Positions 36,717 to 46,790 of a stretch of DNA of 64,000 nucleotides are shown one piece after another. Origin of the DNA: Sphingopyxis panaciterrulae. GTDB lineage: Bacteria; Pseudomonadota; Alphaproteobacteria; Sphingomonadales; Sphingomonadaceae. The notes beneath the pieces are model-generated. The model was not told where the DNA came from and did not search any database. It worked only from the letters and a program-made list of their open reading frames with translations. A program made the position numbers and the translations under genes. Each line of letters begins with the position of its first letter. Position 1 is the first letter of the stretch. The stretch is from the NCBI RefSeq assembly GCF_014199295.1, contig NZ_JACIJH010000002.1, forward strand, positions 329,001 through 393,000. The letters are read 5' to 3'.

Positions 36717-38906
36717 ATGGACATGCCATCACGCATCGATGCCGACGGCCAGGGGGAAGCCGTCCATGACGAGACGCAGCGCGGCCTTCTGGGCCGGATC
36801 GGCTCGCGCATCGGCAAGGTGCGCGGTCCGGTGCCCGCGGCACTCCAGACACGCGAGGCGCTACTGCTGCTGCGCAATTACGAGGAAAGCGGCCGCGGCT
36901 GGTTCTGGTCCACCGATGCCGACGGGCGGCTGACCTATATCAGCGAGGCGGTGGCGGCGCTGATGGGGCGGAGCGGCGGCGAGTTGCTGGGCACCGTCTT
37001 CACCGACCTGTTCCAGCCGGCCGATGGGCAGGACGAGCGCCAGCGCAGCCTGCCCTTCCTGCTGATGCGCCAGTCGAAGTTCGACGAGCTGCCGCTGCGC
37101 GCGGCGGTGGAGGGCGAAACGCGCTGGTGGGCGATTTCGGGGCGTCCGCAGGTCGACACCGGCGGCCGGTTTGCCGGCTATCGCGGCAGCGGTGCCGACA
37201 TCACGGCGCAGCGCCAGTCGGCCGAAGACGCATCGCGGCTCGCGCTCTACGATTCGCTGACCGGCCTCGCCAACCGCTTCCACATCTCGAAAAAGCTCGA
37301 CACGACGCTCGCCGCCTTCACCCAGCAGCAGCGGTCGTGCGCGATCATGCTGCTCGACCTCGACCGCTTCAAGCAGGTCAACGACACGCTCGGCCACCCG
37401 GCGGGCGACGCGCTGCTGAAGCAGGTCGCCGAGCGATTGCTGAAGATCGTCGGCGACAAGGAGATGGTCAGTCGCCTCGGCGGCGACGAATTCCAGATCA
37501 TCCTTCCCGACCAGGAGGATCGCGGCAAACTGGGCGACCTGGCGCGCGACATCATCGCCAGCCTGTCGCAACCCTATTCGGTCGAGGGCAGCCGCTGTAT
37601 CATCGGCGCGTCGGTCGGGGTCGCGATCGCGCCCTTCGACGGCATGACGAGCGACGACCTGGTCCGCAACGCCGACCTTGCCCTTTATGCTGCCAAGGGG
37701 AGCGGCCGCGGCCGTTTCCGCTTCTATTCAAGCGACCTGCATCAGGCAGCCGAGGATCGTCGCGTCCTGGAAGAGGATCTGCGCGACGCGCTGGCGCGCG
37801 GGCAGATGGAGCTCAACTATCAGCCGATCGTGAATGCCAAGACCAACATGGTCACCGGGGTCGAGGCGCTGATCCGCTGGAACCATCCCGAACGCGGCGC
37901 CATCTCGCCTTCCATCTTCGTGCCGATCGCCGAGGAAGCCAATCTGATCTGGCCGATCGGCGAATGGGTACTGCGCCGGGCGTGCGAAGAGGCCGCGCGC
38001 TGGCCGAGCAAGCTGCGCGTCGCGGTCAATGTCTCGCCGATTCAGTTCGCCAACGAGGAACTGCCGAAGATCGTGGCTAACGCGCTCGCAACGACGGGGC
38101 TCGCCCCCGACCGGCTCGAGCTCGAGATCACCGAAAGCGTGTTTCTGGGCGATTCGAACGAGACCGCGCGCATGTTCAAGGCGCTCAAGGGCCTTGGCGT
38201 GCGGCTCGCGCTCGACGATTTCGGCACCGGCTATTCGTCGCTCGGCTATCTGCAGTCGGCACCGTTCGACAAGATCAAGATCGACCAGAGCTTCGTGCGC
38301 GGGGCGACGGTGCAGGGGTCGCGCAACGGCGCGATCATCGCCGCGATCGTCGCGCTCGCCGAGGCGCTGGAGATGGAGACGACCGCAGAGGGCATCGAGT
38401 CGCTGGACCAGCTCGACCTGATCCGCAAGCTCAACGTCAGCCATGTGCAGGGCTTCGTCTACAGCCAGCCGGTGCCGCAGGCCGAACTGGTCGAACGCGC
38501 CGAGGCGGGATCGTGGTCGATCAAGCCAGCGGGGCCGGCGAAGCAGCGTACCGACCGCGTCTCGCTGTTCCGCAAGGTCGCGGCGATCCACGACAACCAC
38601 CGCTATGGCGTCGTGATGCGCAACCTATCGGCGAGCGGCGCCTTCATCGAAGGGCTGCTCGACGTGCCCGTCGGGACGCGCTTCGTCATCGATTTCGGCG
38701 AGGGGCAGCTCGTCACCGCGATCGTGCGCCGCTCGATGAATCACCAGCAGGGGGTCGAATTCGAAATCCCGCTGGTCAGCGACGGCAACGGCGGCCTGTG
38801 CACGCGCCACCGCGTCTCACCCTATCTGATCGCGGCGGCGGCGCAGCAAACCTCGGCGATGACGCTGCCGACCTTCACGACGACGAGCGACTGGAAGGCC
38901 GCCTGA
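36717..38906 (+). CDS. PAS-GGDEF-EAL-PilZ cyclic-di-GMP signalling protein
   Basis: A 729-residue cytosolic protein. Domains in order: PAS (about 50-165), GGDEF (about 170-330, motif RLGGDEFQ), EAL (about 345-590, with GVEALIRW and the intact loop DDFGTGYSSLGYL) and a C-terminal PilZ-like domain (about 615-700). The GGDEF site looks catalytically intact but the inhibitory R-x-x-D site before it is missing. The EAL metal and loop residues look intact, so it may make and degrade c-di-GMP. The PilZ R-x-x-x-R and D-x-S-x-x-G are only partly recognisable (NLSASGAFIEG). It stands between queA and tgt. Confidence 0.92.
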   Translation: MDMPSRIDADGQGEAVHDETQRGLLGRIGSRIGKVRGPVPAALQTREALLLLRNYEESGRGWFWSTDADGRLTYISEAVAALMGRSGGELLGTVFTDLFQPADGQDERQRSLPFLLMRQSKFDELPLRAAVEGETRWWAISGRPQVDTGGRFAGYRGSGADITAQRQSAEDASRLALYDSLTGLANRFHISKKLDTTLAAFTQQQRSCAIMLLDLDRFKQVNDTLGHPAGDALLKQVAERLLKIVGDKEMVSRLGGDEFQIILPDQEDRGKLGDLARDIIASLSQPYSVEGSRCIIGASVGVAIAPFDGMTSDDLVRNADLALYAAKGSGRGRFRFYSSDLHQAAEDRRVLEEDLRDALARGQMELNYQPIVNAKTNMVTGVEALIRWNHPERGAISPSIFVPIAEEANLIWPIGEWVLRRACEEAARWPSKLRVAVNVSPIQFANEELPKIVANALATTGLAPDRLELEITESVFLGDSNETARMFKALKGLGVRLALDDFGTGYSSLGYLQSAPFDKIKIDQSFVRGATVQGSRNGAIIAAIVALAEALEMETTAEGIESLDQLDLIRKLNVSHVQGFVYSQPVPQAELVERAEAGSWSIKPAGPAKQRTDRVSLFRKVAAIHDNHRYGVVMRNLSASGAFIEGLLDVPVGTRFVIDFGEGQLVTAIVRRSMNHQQGVEFEIPLVSDGNGGLCTRHRVSPYLIAAAAQQTSAMTLPTFTTTSDWKAA

Positions 38907-38956
38907 CGGAATCGCCGCGGCGGCCGTCCGTTCTGACCTCCGACCCCTTTTCCAGG

Positions 38957-39263
38957 ATGAGGCAGAGTACAGCCCAGACGAGAATCTTCGCGTGGCTCAA
39001 GGCCGATCATGATCGCCACCGCAAATTGCCGACCGAACTCTACGAGATGGGCCTCGACCGGCTGGCCGACCCGTTTCCGCACGATGAAGGATCGGTACAT
39101 CCACCATATCGACGAGGAAGAGGAAGGGATGTTCCCCGCGGCCGAGAAGGATTTGTCGGAGGCGGAGAAAAAGGAACTGCTCGCCATCTTCGAGAAGGAG
39201 AAGCCGAAGGAAAAGGTCAAGGCGGCCGCCGATGAGCCGTCGAGCGAGGATGAGCGGGAGTAG
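38957..39263 (+). pseudogene. Hemerythrin HHE-domain gene with internal deletion and frameshift
   Basis: The 5' part encodes QTRIFAWLKADHDRHRKLPT followed by ELYEM, the start of an HHE protein with its first His ligands. The 3' part, in a different reading frame, encodes MASTGW-like WASTGWPTRFRTMKDRYIHH followed by IDEEEEGMFPAAEKDLSE, the end of the same family. The middle (about 60-70 residues, including the central helices and their ligands) is missing, and the two halves meet near 39048-39052 out of frame. The protein cannot be functional as a hemerythrin. Base composition is ordinary, so this looks like recent local decay. Confidence 0.75.
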
Positions 39264-39273
39264 GACAAGCTAT

Positions 39274-39302
39274 CCCCGCCTCTTCAGAGGAGGGGCTTTA
39301 TT
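39274..39302 (+). terminator. Candidate terminator after the hemerythrin remnant
   Basis: CCCCGCCTC and GAGGAGGGG pair around the loop TTCA with one mismatch, followed by CTTTATT. It is located between the remnant and tgt. The tail is not a pure T-run, so it is a moderate candidate. Confidence 0.5.
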
Positions 39303-39339
39303 CCCGCCATCTCGACTTTCCGCGCCGCTCCGCCCATAG

Positions 39340-40473
<1,134 letters not shown>

Positions 40474-40498
40474 TTTTTTGTTTACCGCCGGGCGAGGC

Positions 40499-40669
40499 TC
40501 AGTTGAGCTTGTCGAGCAGGTCCAGCATCGACTGCGGAATCGATTCGTCGACCGCGGACTCATAGGCACGGCGCAGGGCGATGTTCACGTCCTGGCCTTT
40601 CCTTGACATCTTCTTTTCGACGTCTTTCCGGGAAGCCTTTTGTCGGGGCGAACCGGATTCAGACGACAT
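40499..40669 (-). CDS. nepR: NepR family anti-sigma factor
   Basis: A 56-residue protein with the NepR core NIALRRAYESAVDESIPQSM followed by LDLLDKLN, matching the pattern I-x-x-x-L-R-x-x-Y-x-x-x-x-x-E-x-I-P-x-x-x-x-x-L-L-x-x-L. NepR holds the EcfG sigma factor inactive until phosphorylated PhyR displaces it. The N-terminal 20 residues are basic and disordered-looking. It is divergent from phyR, 212 bases away, the standard arrangement. An ecfG gene, often next to nepR, is not here: the next gene on that side is tgt on the other strand. The frame is small and easily missed. Confidence 0.92.
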   Translation of the reverse strand: MSSESGSPRQKASRKDVEKKMSRKGQDVNIALRRAYESAVDESIPQSMLDLLDKLN

Positions 40670-40752
40670 TATCGAAACATTCGCTGAACATGGGGCTTTC
40701 TGCTAACCGCGCCTTCACCAAAGCGCAATGGCGCGCACCAACCTTTTTCCAT

Positions 40753-40779
40753 GAAACCATTGTCCCACAAAATCGTTCC
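40753..40779 (-). promoter_or_regulatory. EcfG-type promoter of nepR
   Basis: On the minus strand GGAAC (40779-40775) is followed after 17 bases by GTTTC (40757-40753), close to the general-stress sigma factor consensus GGAAC, 16-17 bases, CGTT. It lies about 85 bases upstream of the nepR start and would make nepR self-limiting, as known in other alphaproteobacteria. Confidence 0.6.
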
Positions 40780-40881
40780 GCTAGGGTAAAATTATGCGGG
40801 CGCGGGCCATGTTTTTGCAAGCAGAACCCGATATTCCGCGATTATGAGGCGGGCTGCGGCCTGAATCCGGAGGTTTCATCT

Positions 40882-41673
40882 ATGTCATTGGGTCAGGCGA
40901 TCGCGCCGCATCTTCCCTATCTGCGGCGCTATGGCCGGGCGATTTCGGGAAGCCAGACGAGCGGCGACGCGCTGGTCGCGCGGTTGCTGCAAACGCTGGT
41001 CGCCGATCCGGACGCCGTCGATACCGGCGTCGACCTGCGCATCCAGCTTTATCGCATGGTCCACGACAATTTCGGCGTTGCCGCCGAGGCGGCGGCGGCC
41101 GACGAAGAGGCCGGCGCCGATATCCGCATCGCCGATGCGCGCCTCAGCCGCATTCCCTCGCTCGCGCGGCAGGCGCTGCTGCTCACCGCGGTCGAGGGGT
41201 TCAGCGAGCAGGAGACGGGTCGCATCATCGGTCGCGACGTGGACGAGGTGCACCGGCTGATCGGCGAGGCGACGGAAGAGATCGACCGCCAGACCCGCGC
41301 GCGCATCCTGATCATCGAGGACGAGCCGATCATCGCGATGGATATCGAAATGATCGTGCGCGATCTGGGGCACGAGGTCGTCGCGGTCGCGACCACCCAC
41401 CGCGAGGCGGTCGCCGAGGCCCATACGCATCAGCCGGGCCTCGTCCTCGCCGACATCCAGCTCGCCGACAACAGCTCGGGGATCGAGGCGGTGCAGGAGA
41501 TTTTGACCGAGCTGACGGTGCCGGTGATCTTCGTCACCGCCTTTCCCGAACGGCTGCTCACCGGCGAGCGGCCCGAACCCGCCTTCCTGCTCACCAAGCC
41601 CTATCAGCCCGCGACGCTGCGCGCGGCGATCTCGCAGGTGCTCTTTTTCGACGAAAGCACGGTTCCGGCCTGA
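40882..41673 (+). CDS. phyR: General stress response anti-anti-sigma regulator PhyR
   Basis: A 263-residue protein with a sigma-factor-like N-terminal domain (about 1-135, sigma2-like helices then the sigma4-like LLTAVEGFSEQETGRIIGRD) and a C-terminal receiver domain (about 140-258) with phospho-acceptor Asp191 in VLADIQLADNSSG. This fusion is unique to PhyR. On phosphorylation the sigma-like part releases and binds NepR, freeing EcfG. The ATG follows CCGGAGG by eight bases. It is divergent from nepR; sensor kinases of the pathway are not adjacent. Confidence 0.97.
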   Translation: MSLGQAIAPHLPYLRRYGRAISGSQTSGDALVARLLQTLVADPDAVDTGVDLRIQLYRMVHDNFGVAAEAAAADEEAGADIRIADARLSRIPSLARQALLLTAVEGFSEQETGRIIGRDVDEVHRLIGEATEEIDRQTRARILIIEDEPIIAMDIEMIVRDLGHEVVAVATTHREAVAEAHTHQPGLVLADIQLADNSSGIEAVQEILTELTVPVIFVTAFPERLLTGERPEPAFLLTKPYQPATLRAAISQVLFFDESTVPA

Positions 41674-41724
41674 CGCCTCTTCGACCGGGAGGTGACAGAG
41701 GCGACGTCGGATATCTCCCAATCC

Positions 41725-41803
41725 TGTCATTCCCGCGAAAGCGGGAATCCAGCGTGGGGTCAGCCGACGCATGCTCTGGATTTTCGCTTTCGCGGGAATG
41801 ACA
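41725..41803. repeat. Palindromic intergenic repeat, 'CATTCCCGCGAAAGCGGGAA' family
   Basis: TGTCATTCCCGCGAAAGCGG GAATCCAG on the left and CTGGATTTTCGCTTTCGCGG GAATGACA on the right form a long inverted repeat in the gap before glnE. Each arm is itself palindromic. It is a fourth repeat family in the window, seen once here. Confidence 0.85.
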
Positions 41804-41899
41804 AGGGTGGAGGAATGTCTGCTCCCCACCCCGAAGCGGCCGCTGCCCAGATTCCGTGCGTCTTGTAAAGGATCGCGGCACGGGTGATAGCGGCGGACG

Positions 41900-44614
41900 A
41901 TGACCGCATCCTCCGCCTCCCGCCAGTCCGCGCTCGACCGACTGACCGCCAATGCGCCCTTCCTCGCGCGGCTTGCCGAATGCCATCCGGACGATGGGGC
42001 GCGCTTTCTGGCCGAGGGAGCGGACGCGGCGCTGGAGGCGGTCGCGCCGCCGCTGGTCGACGACGACATCATGGCCGGCCTGCGCCGATGGCGCGGGCGG
42101 ATCGCGCTGCTGCTCGCGCTCGGCGACATCGCCGGCGAACATGACGTCGCGGCGACGACGCGGCATCTGTCGGACTTTGCCGATACCGCCTGCGACCTCG
42201 CGCTTGCCGCCGCCTTTGCCGAGCGCGTGCCCGGCGAAGACGCGCGCGGGATCGCGGTCGTCGCGCTCGGCAAGCTCGGCAGTCACGAGCTTAATTATTC
42301 GTCCGACATCGACCCGATCCTTATCTTCGACCCCGACACGCTGCCGCGCCGCTCGCGCGACGACCCCGACGAGGCGGCGGTCCGCATCGCGCGGCGGATG
42401 GTCGAGATCTTGTCGTCGCGCACCGCCGACGGCCATGTGCTGCGCGTCGACCTGCGGCTGCGCCCGCATCCCGAGGTAACGCCGATCGTGCTGCCGGTGA
42501 ACGCCGCCATCTCCTATTATGAATCGCAGGCGCTGGCGTGGGAGCAGGCGGCGTTCATCCGCTCGCGCGCATCGGCGGGCGACCGCGCGCTCGGTCGCGA
42601 TTTTCTGGCGGCGATCCAGCCTTTCATCTGGCGCCGCAGCCTCGATTTCCGCCAGCTCAAGGAAATCGGCGCGATGAGCGACCGCATCCGCGACCATTTC
42701 GCGCAGGGGCAAGCCTTCGGCCCTGGCTACGACCTCAAGCGCGGGCGCGGCGGCATCCGCGAGATCGAATTCTTCGCGCAGGTGCATCAGCTCATCTACG
42801 GTGGCCGCGAGCCGGCGTTGCGCGCACCCGCGACGGTCGACGCGCTCGCGGCGCTTGCACAGGCGGGACGGATCGCCCCCGACATCGCGGCGCGGCTGGC
42901 CGATCATTATGCGGTGCTGCGGCGGATTGAGCACCGGCTCCAGATGATCGAGGATCAGCAGACGCACAGCCTGCCGGTGCAGGGCGCGGCGCTCGACGCG
43001 GTCGCACGGCTCGACGGCCAAAAGGACGGCGCCGCGCTGCTCGCGCTGCTCGAGCCCGTCGTGACCGACGTCGGCGCCTGCTACGACCGGCTCGTCGCCG
43101 AGCGCGCGGTGACGCGCGGTCTGCCGCGCGACGAGAGCGAACTGGCGGGCGCGCTGGTCGCCGCGGGGTTCGTGGCCCCCGATGCGGCGCTACGCACCGT
43201 TGCCGAATGGCGCTCCGGCAAGCTGCGCGCGCTGCGCAGCCCGGCGGCGCTCGAAGCGCTGGAAACGGTGCTGCCCGAGCTGATGAAGGCGCTCGGCAAG
43301 GCGCCCGACCCCGATGCAGCGTTGACCCGCTTCGACAAGCTGGTCGCCGGTCTGCCGAGCGCGGTCCATTTCTTTCATCTCCTCGCCGCGCAGCCCGCGC
43401 TGGCACAGATCGCGACGCGCATCCTGTCGCTCGCCCCGACACTCGCCGATGCGCTCGGCGCGCGGGTCGAACTGATCGACGGGCTGATCGACGCCCACGC
43501 CTTCGACGCGCCGGCGAGCAAGGTCGAGCTGATCGAGGAATGGGCGCCGGCGCTCGCCGGGCTCGATTACGAGCGATTGCTCGACCGCGTCCGCGACCGG
43601 GTCGGCGAGCGGCGCTTCGCCTATGGCGTGCAACTGATCGCGGGGGCGACCGACCCGCTCACCGTCGCGCGCGGCTATTCGGAGCTCGCCGAGGCGGCGC
43701 TGCAGCGGCTCGCCGACGCGGCGGTCGCGGAATTCGTCGCCGCGCACGGCCGCGTCCCCGACAGCGAACTCGTCATCCTCGCGCTCGGGCGGCTCGGTGG
43801 GCGTGTGCTCACCCACGCGTCCGACCTCGACCTCATCTATCTGTTCACCGGCGATCATCTGGCCGAATCGGACGGGCCGCGCCCGCTCGGCGCGACGACC
43901 TATTACAACCGCCTCGCGCAGCGCGTGACCGCCGCCATGTCGGTGCCCACCGCCGCGGGCAAGCTCTACGACGTCGACACCCGCCTTCGCCCGCAGGGTG
44001 CGCAGGGACCGCTCGTCGTCACGCTCGACAGCTTCGAGCGCTATCAGCGCGAGGAAGCGTGGACGTGGGAGCATATGGCGCTGCTGCGCGCGCGCGCGGT
44101 CTATGGCTCGGACGCGGCGCGCGCCGCGGTCGACCGGATCGTGGCCGAGGTGCTCGCATCGCCGCGCGATGGAGCGGCGGTCGCGACGGACGCGGCGGGG
44201 ATGCGCGACAAGATGGCGGCGCACAAGCCGCCGAAGGGCGCGCTCGACGTCAAGAACGGCCCCGGCGGGCTCGTCGATCTGGAATTCGCGATGCAGGTGA
44301 CCCAGCTCGCCTCGGGGCGGTGCCACGACCCGCATATTCCGACTGCGCTCGCCTGCCTGACCGCCTCGGGGCTGGCGCCCGCGGGCATCGCCGCGGCGCA
44401 TCATCTGCTCGCCGCCATGCTGGTCATGCTGCGCCTGACCGCGCCCGAGGGCGAGCCCTCGACCCCGGCGGCGCGCCAGCTCGTTGCGGAGGCATGCGGC
44501 TGCGACGACTGGACCGCGCTGCTTGCCGCGCACGAAGCGGCGCGGCAGGAGATCATGGACTGGTGGGTCGCGATTCGGCCCGCCGCCGACGCACAGCAGG
44601 AGAAACAGGCATGA
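41900..44614 (+). CDS. glnE: Bifunctional glutamine synthetase adenylyltransferase/deadenylase
   Basis: Controls glutamine synthetase by adding or removing AMP in response to PII and glutamine. The 904-residue protein has two nucleotidyltransferase domains: ALGKLGSHELNYSSDIDPIL (about residue 118) and ALGRLGGRVLTHASDLDLIY (about residue 630), each followed by an R-L-R-P strand (RVDLRLRPHPEVTP and DVDTRLRPQGAQGPL) and a helical domain with GGIREIEFFAQ or GGLVDLEFAMQ. Slightly shorter than the E. coli protein. Its stop overlaps the bcp start (ATGA). Confidence 0.96.
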   Translation: MTASSASRQSALDRLTANAPFLARLAECHPDDGARFLAEGADAALEAVAPPLVDDDIMAGLRRWRGRIALLLALGDIAGEHDVAATTRHLSDFADTACDLALAAAFAERVPGEDARGIAVVALGKLGSHELNYSSDIDPILIFDPDTLPRRSRDDPDEAAVRIARRMVEILSSRTADGHVLRVDLRLRPHPEVTPIVLPVNAAISYYESQALAWEQAAFIRSRASAGDRALGRDFLAAIQPFIWRRSLDFRQLKEIGAMSDRIRDHFAQGQAFGPGYDLKRGRGGIREIEFFAQVHQLIYGGREPALRAPATVDALAALAQAGRIAPDIAARLADHYAVLRRIEHRLQMIEDQQTHSLPVQGAALDAVARLDGQKDGAALLALLEPVVTDVGACYDRLVAERAVTRGLPRDESELAGALVAAGFVAPDAALRTVAEWRSGKLRALRSPAALEALETVLPELMKALGKAPDPDAALTRFDKLVAGLPSAVHFFHLLAAQPALAQIATRILSLAPTLADALGARVELIDGLIDAHAFDAPASKVELIEEWAPALAGLDYERLLDRVRDRVGERRFAYGVQLIAGATDPLTVARGYSELAEAALQRLADAAVAEFVAAHGRVPDSELVILALGRLGGRVLTHASDLDLIYLFTGDHLAESDGPRPLGATTYYNRLAQRVTAAMSVPTAAGKLYDVDTRLRPQGAQGPLVVTLDSFERYQREEAWTWEHMALLRARAVYGSDAARAAVDRIVAEVLASPRDGAAVATDAAGMRDKMAAHKPPKGALDVKNGPGGLVDLEFAMQVTQLASGRCHDPHIPTALACLTASGLAPAGIAAAHHLLAAMLVMLRLTAPEGEPSTPAARQLVAEACGCDDWTALLAAHEAARQEIMDWWVAIRPAADAQQEKQA

Positions 44615-45078
44615 GCGCACTGGCGATCGGGGACGCGATCCCCCCGGCGAAGCTGATCGACGCTGACGGCGCGACGATCGACCTGAAGGGACTGAAGGGA
44701 GCCCCGCTGGTCGTCTACTTCTATCCCAAGGCCGACACCCCCGGCTGCACTGTCGAGGCACAGGATTTCACGCGCCTCGCGCCCGAATTCGCGCATCTGG
44801 GCGCGCATGTCGTCGCGGTGTCGCGCGATGCGCCGGCGAAGCTGTGCAAGTTCCGCGACAAATATGGGCTCATCGTCCGCCTCGCCTCGGACGAGGATGG
44901 CAGCGTTTGCGAGGCGTTCGGCACCTGGGTCGAAAAGCAGAATTACGGCCGTACCTATATGGGGATCGAACGCTCGACCTTCCTGTTCGGTGCCGACGGC
45001 AAACTTGCGAAGCTATGGCGCAAGGTGCGCGTGAAGGGCCATGCCGAAGCGGTGCTGGAGACCGCGAAGGCGCTCTGA
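44611..45078 (+). CDS. bcp: Peroxiredoxin, BCP/PrxQ type
   Basis: A 155-residue thiol peroxidase. The peroxidatic Cys46 is in YPKADTPGCTVEAQDF, the P-x-x-x-T-P/x-x-C motif. The resolving Cys that BCP-type enzymes often have five residues later is Gln here, so resolution would need another Cys (81 or 95, in KLCKF and SVCEAF) or an external thiol. The thioredoxin-fold ending GTWVEKQNYGRTYMGIERST is typical. It is translationally coupled to glnE. Confidence 0.93.
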   Translation: MSALAIGDAIPPAKLIDADGATIDLKGLKGAPLVVYFYPKADTPGCTVEAQDFTRLAPEFAHLGAHVVAVSRDAPAKLCKFRDKYGLIVRLASDEDGSVCEAFGTWVEKQNYGRTYMGIERSTFLFGADGKLAKLWRKVRVKGHAEAVLETAKAL

Positions 45079-45080
45079 GC

Positions 45081-45872
45081 ATGGAGGTGTTGGGCGAAGT
45101 CGCGCGCGCGGTCCTGCTGACGGCGGACCCGCATGCGAAGCGGCGCGAGGCGCGGGGTCTCGCGCGGGCGTGGCGCCGCGGCGCGCTCGTGCATCGCTGC
45201 GATGCCACCATGCCCGACCAACCGGCCCGGCCCGACGCGCCCGAACTGCTCGCCCCCAGCCAGATGCCGCGGCGCCGCAAGGGCGGGTCAGAGCGCGGCC
45301 GCATCGCGATGCTGCATGCGCTCGCGCATATCGAATTCGTCGCCATCGACCTCGCGGTCGACCTCGTGGGCCGTTTCGGCGGCGAATTCCCGCGCGCTTT
45401 CGTCGACGACTGGCTCGGCGTCGCGGCCGACGAGGCGATGCACTTCGCGCTGCTCGACCGGCGACTGCGCGCGCTTGGCAGCCATTACGGCGCGCTGCCG
45501 GCCCACGCGGGGCTGTGGGAAGCGGCGGAGGCGACCGCCGACGACGCGCTCGCGCGTCTCGCGATCGTCCCGATGGTGCTCGAGGCGCGGGGTCTCGACG
45601 TCACGCCGGCCACCGTCGAGCGCTTCCGCGCCACTGGCGACGAAGCGTCGGCACGGATTTTGGAGCGCATCTATCGCGACGAAATCCGCCATGTCGGCGC
45701 GGGCACGCGCTGGTTCGAATGGCTGTGCGACGAGCGGGGATTCGAGCCCGCCGCAACCTGGCAAAACCTCGTAAAATCGCGATTTCGGGGGTCGTTGAAG
45801 CCGCCGTTCAACGACTCGGCGCGTCGTCATGCCGGTTTAACGCAAGAATACTACGGCGTTATTGCGCGTTAA
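45081..45872 (+). CDS. DUF455 family ferritin-like protein
   Basis: The 263-residue protein matches DUF455: MLHALAHIEFVAIDLAVDLV with AIELA-like spacing, DDWLGVAADEAMHFALLDRR and IYRDEIRHVGAGTRWFEWL provide the E-x-x-H type ligands of a ferritin-like di-iron site. The family is distantly related to the tRNA hydroxylase MiaE, but the substrate is unknown. It starts two bases after the bcp stop codon, completing a glnE-bcp-DUF455 operon. Confidence 0.9.
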   Translation: MEVLGEVARAVLLTADPHAKRREARGLARAWRRGALVHRCDATMPDQPARPDAPELLAPSQMPRRRKGGSERGRIAMLHALAHIEFVAIDLAVDLVGRFGGEFPRAFVDDWLGVAADEAMHFALLDRRLRALGSHYGALPAHAGLWEAAEATADDALARLAIVPMVLEARGLDVTPATVERFRATGDEASARILERIYRDEIRHVGAGTRWFEWLCDERGFEPAATWQNLVKSRFRGSLKPPFNDSARRHAGLTQEYYGVIAR

Positions 45873-45990
45873 CCACCGCCCATGCACCAAGGCTCGCGGG
45901 CGGGGATTTCGGTCCCATCCAGAACAACAACCGGCACCGGCGGCGCGCGAAAGGCCCCGCCGGCGACATGGCGAAGAGCGGGGTCGATAA

Positions 45991-46701
45991 GTGCGAAACG
46001 CGACACTGACGAAAAAGTTTCCTCTCGGGCTGATTTTCGGCGCGGCGGCCCTGATGGGCATGGTGCCCGCGGCCCATGCGGTCGAAAACAGCGCCGATGC
46101 CGGCGTGGTGGTTCCCGACGAACCCGATGACGAGGCTTTCAATCCCGGCGTGACTTCGCCGGTCGACGAGAATCAGGATGCGCGCGCCGTGTTCCAGGCA
46201 TGGAAGCGCCTCGACACCGGCCTCACCGCGACCCTCGGCGTTTCGGTGCCCTCGCGCCAGCCGCTTGAGAAGATGTCGCTGTCCTCTTCCTACGGGATGC
46301 GCGTTCATCCCATCACCGGCCGCGTCGCGCGCCACAACGGCATCGACATTCCGGCGCCCTACGGCACCCCGATCTACGCCACCGCCGACGGCACCGTCGG
46401 CCGCGCCCAGCGCCTCGGCGGCTACGGCAATTATGTCGAGATCGAACATGGCAATGCGATCGAGACGCGCTACGGTCATATGTCGCGCTTCGTCGTCCAG
46501 TCGGGGCAGCATGTGAAGAAGGGCGACATCATCGGCTATGTCGGCTCGACGGGCCGTTCGACGGGCAATCATCTTCACTATGAAGTCCGCATCGATGGCG
46601 CGCCGGTCAATCCGCTGCCCTTCGTCCGCGCCGATTCGATGGCGATCGCGGCGCTCAGCGGCGATCAGGCCAGGCTGGCGATGGGCGGTCCCGAAGAATA
46701 G
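45991..46701 (+). CDS. M23 (LytM-type) metallopeptidase, exported
   Basis: The 236-residue protein has a signal peptide ending AAHA (about residue 30) and a C-terminal M23 domain: SSYGMRVHPITGRVARHNGI with zinc ligands in H-N-G-I-D, YGHMSRF and the catalytic/zinc HLHYEVR. The full ligand set is present, so it is likely an active cell-wall endopeptidase. No LysM or coiled-coil domain precedes it. It starts at GTG. Confidence 0.93.
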   Translation: MRNATLTKKFPLGLIFGAAALMGMVPAAHAVENSADAGVVVPDEPDDEAFNPGVTSPVDENQDARAVFQAWKRLDTGLTATLGVSVPSRQPLEKMSLSSSYGMRVHPITGRVARHNGIDIPAPYGTPIYATADGTVGRAQRLGGYGNYVEIEHGNAIETRYGHMSRFVVQSGQHVKKGDIIGYVGSTGRSTGNHLHYEVRIDGAPVNPLPFVRADSMAIAALSGDQARLAMGGPEE

Positions 46702-46724
46702 ATTTTCCCGGTTCGGAGAGGAGG

Positions 46725-46764
46725 GGGCGTCCTCCGGCCAGCGGCCGGGGCGCCCTTTTCTTTT
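46725..46764 (+). terminator. Strong intrinsic terminator after the M23 peptidase gene
   Basis: The outer stem GGGCGTC/GGCGCCC (seven pairs, one G-U) and inner stem CCGGCC/GGCCGG with an AGC loop are followed by TTTTCTTTT. This is the clearest Rho-independent terminator in the window. Confidence 0.85.
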
Positions 46765-46790
46765 GCGGCCGCAGACCCTATCTTGACGTC

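Noticed and set aside
45838..45876. Possible CtrA site from two TTAA sequences near the end of the DUF455 gene
   Set aside because: The spacing is far from the TTAA-N7-TTAA consensus.
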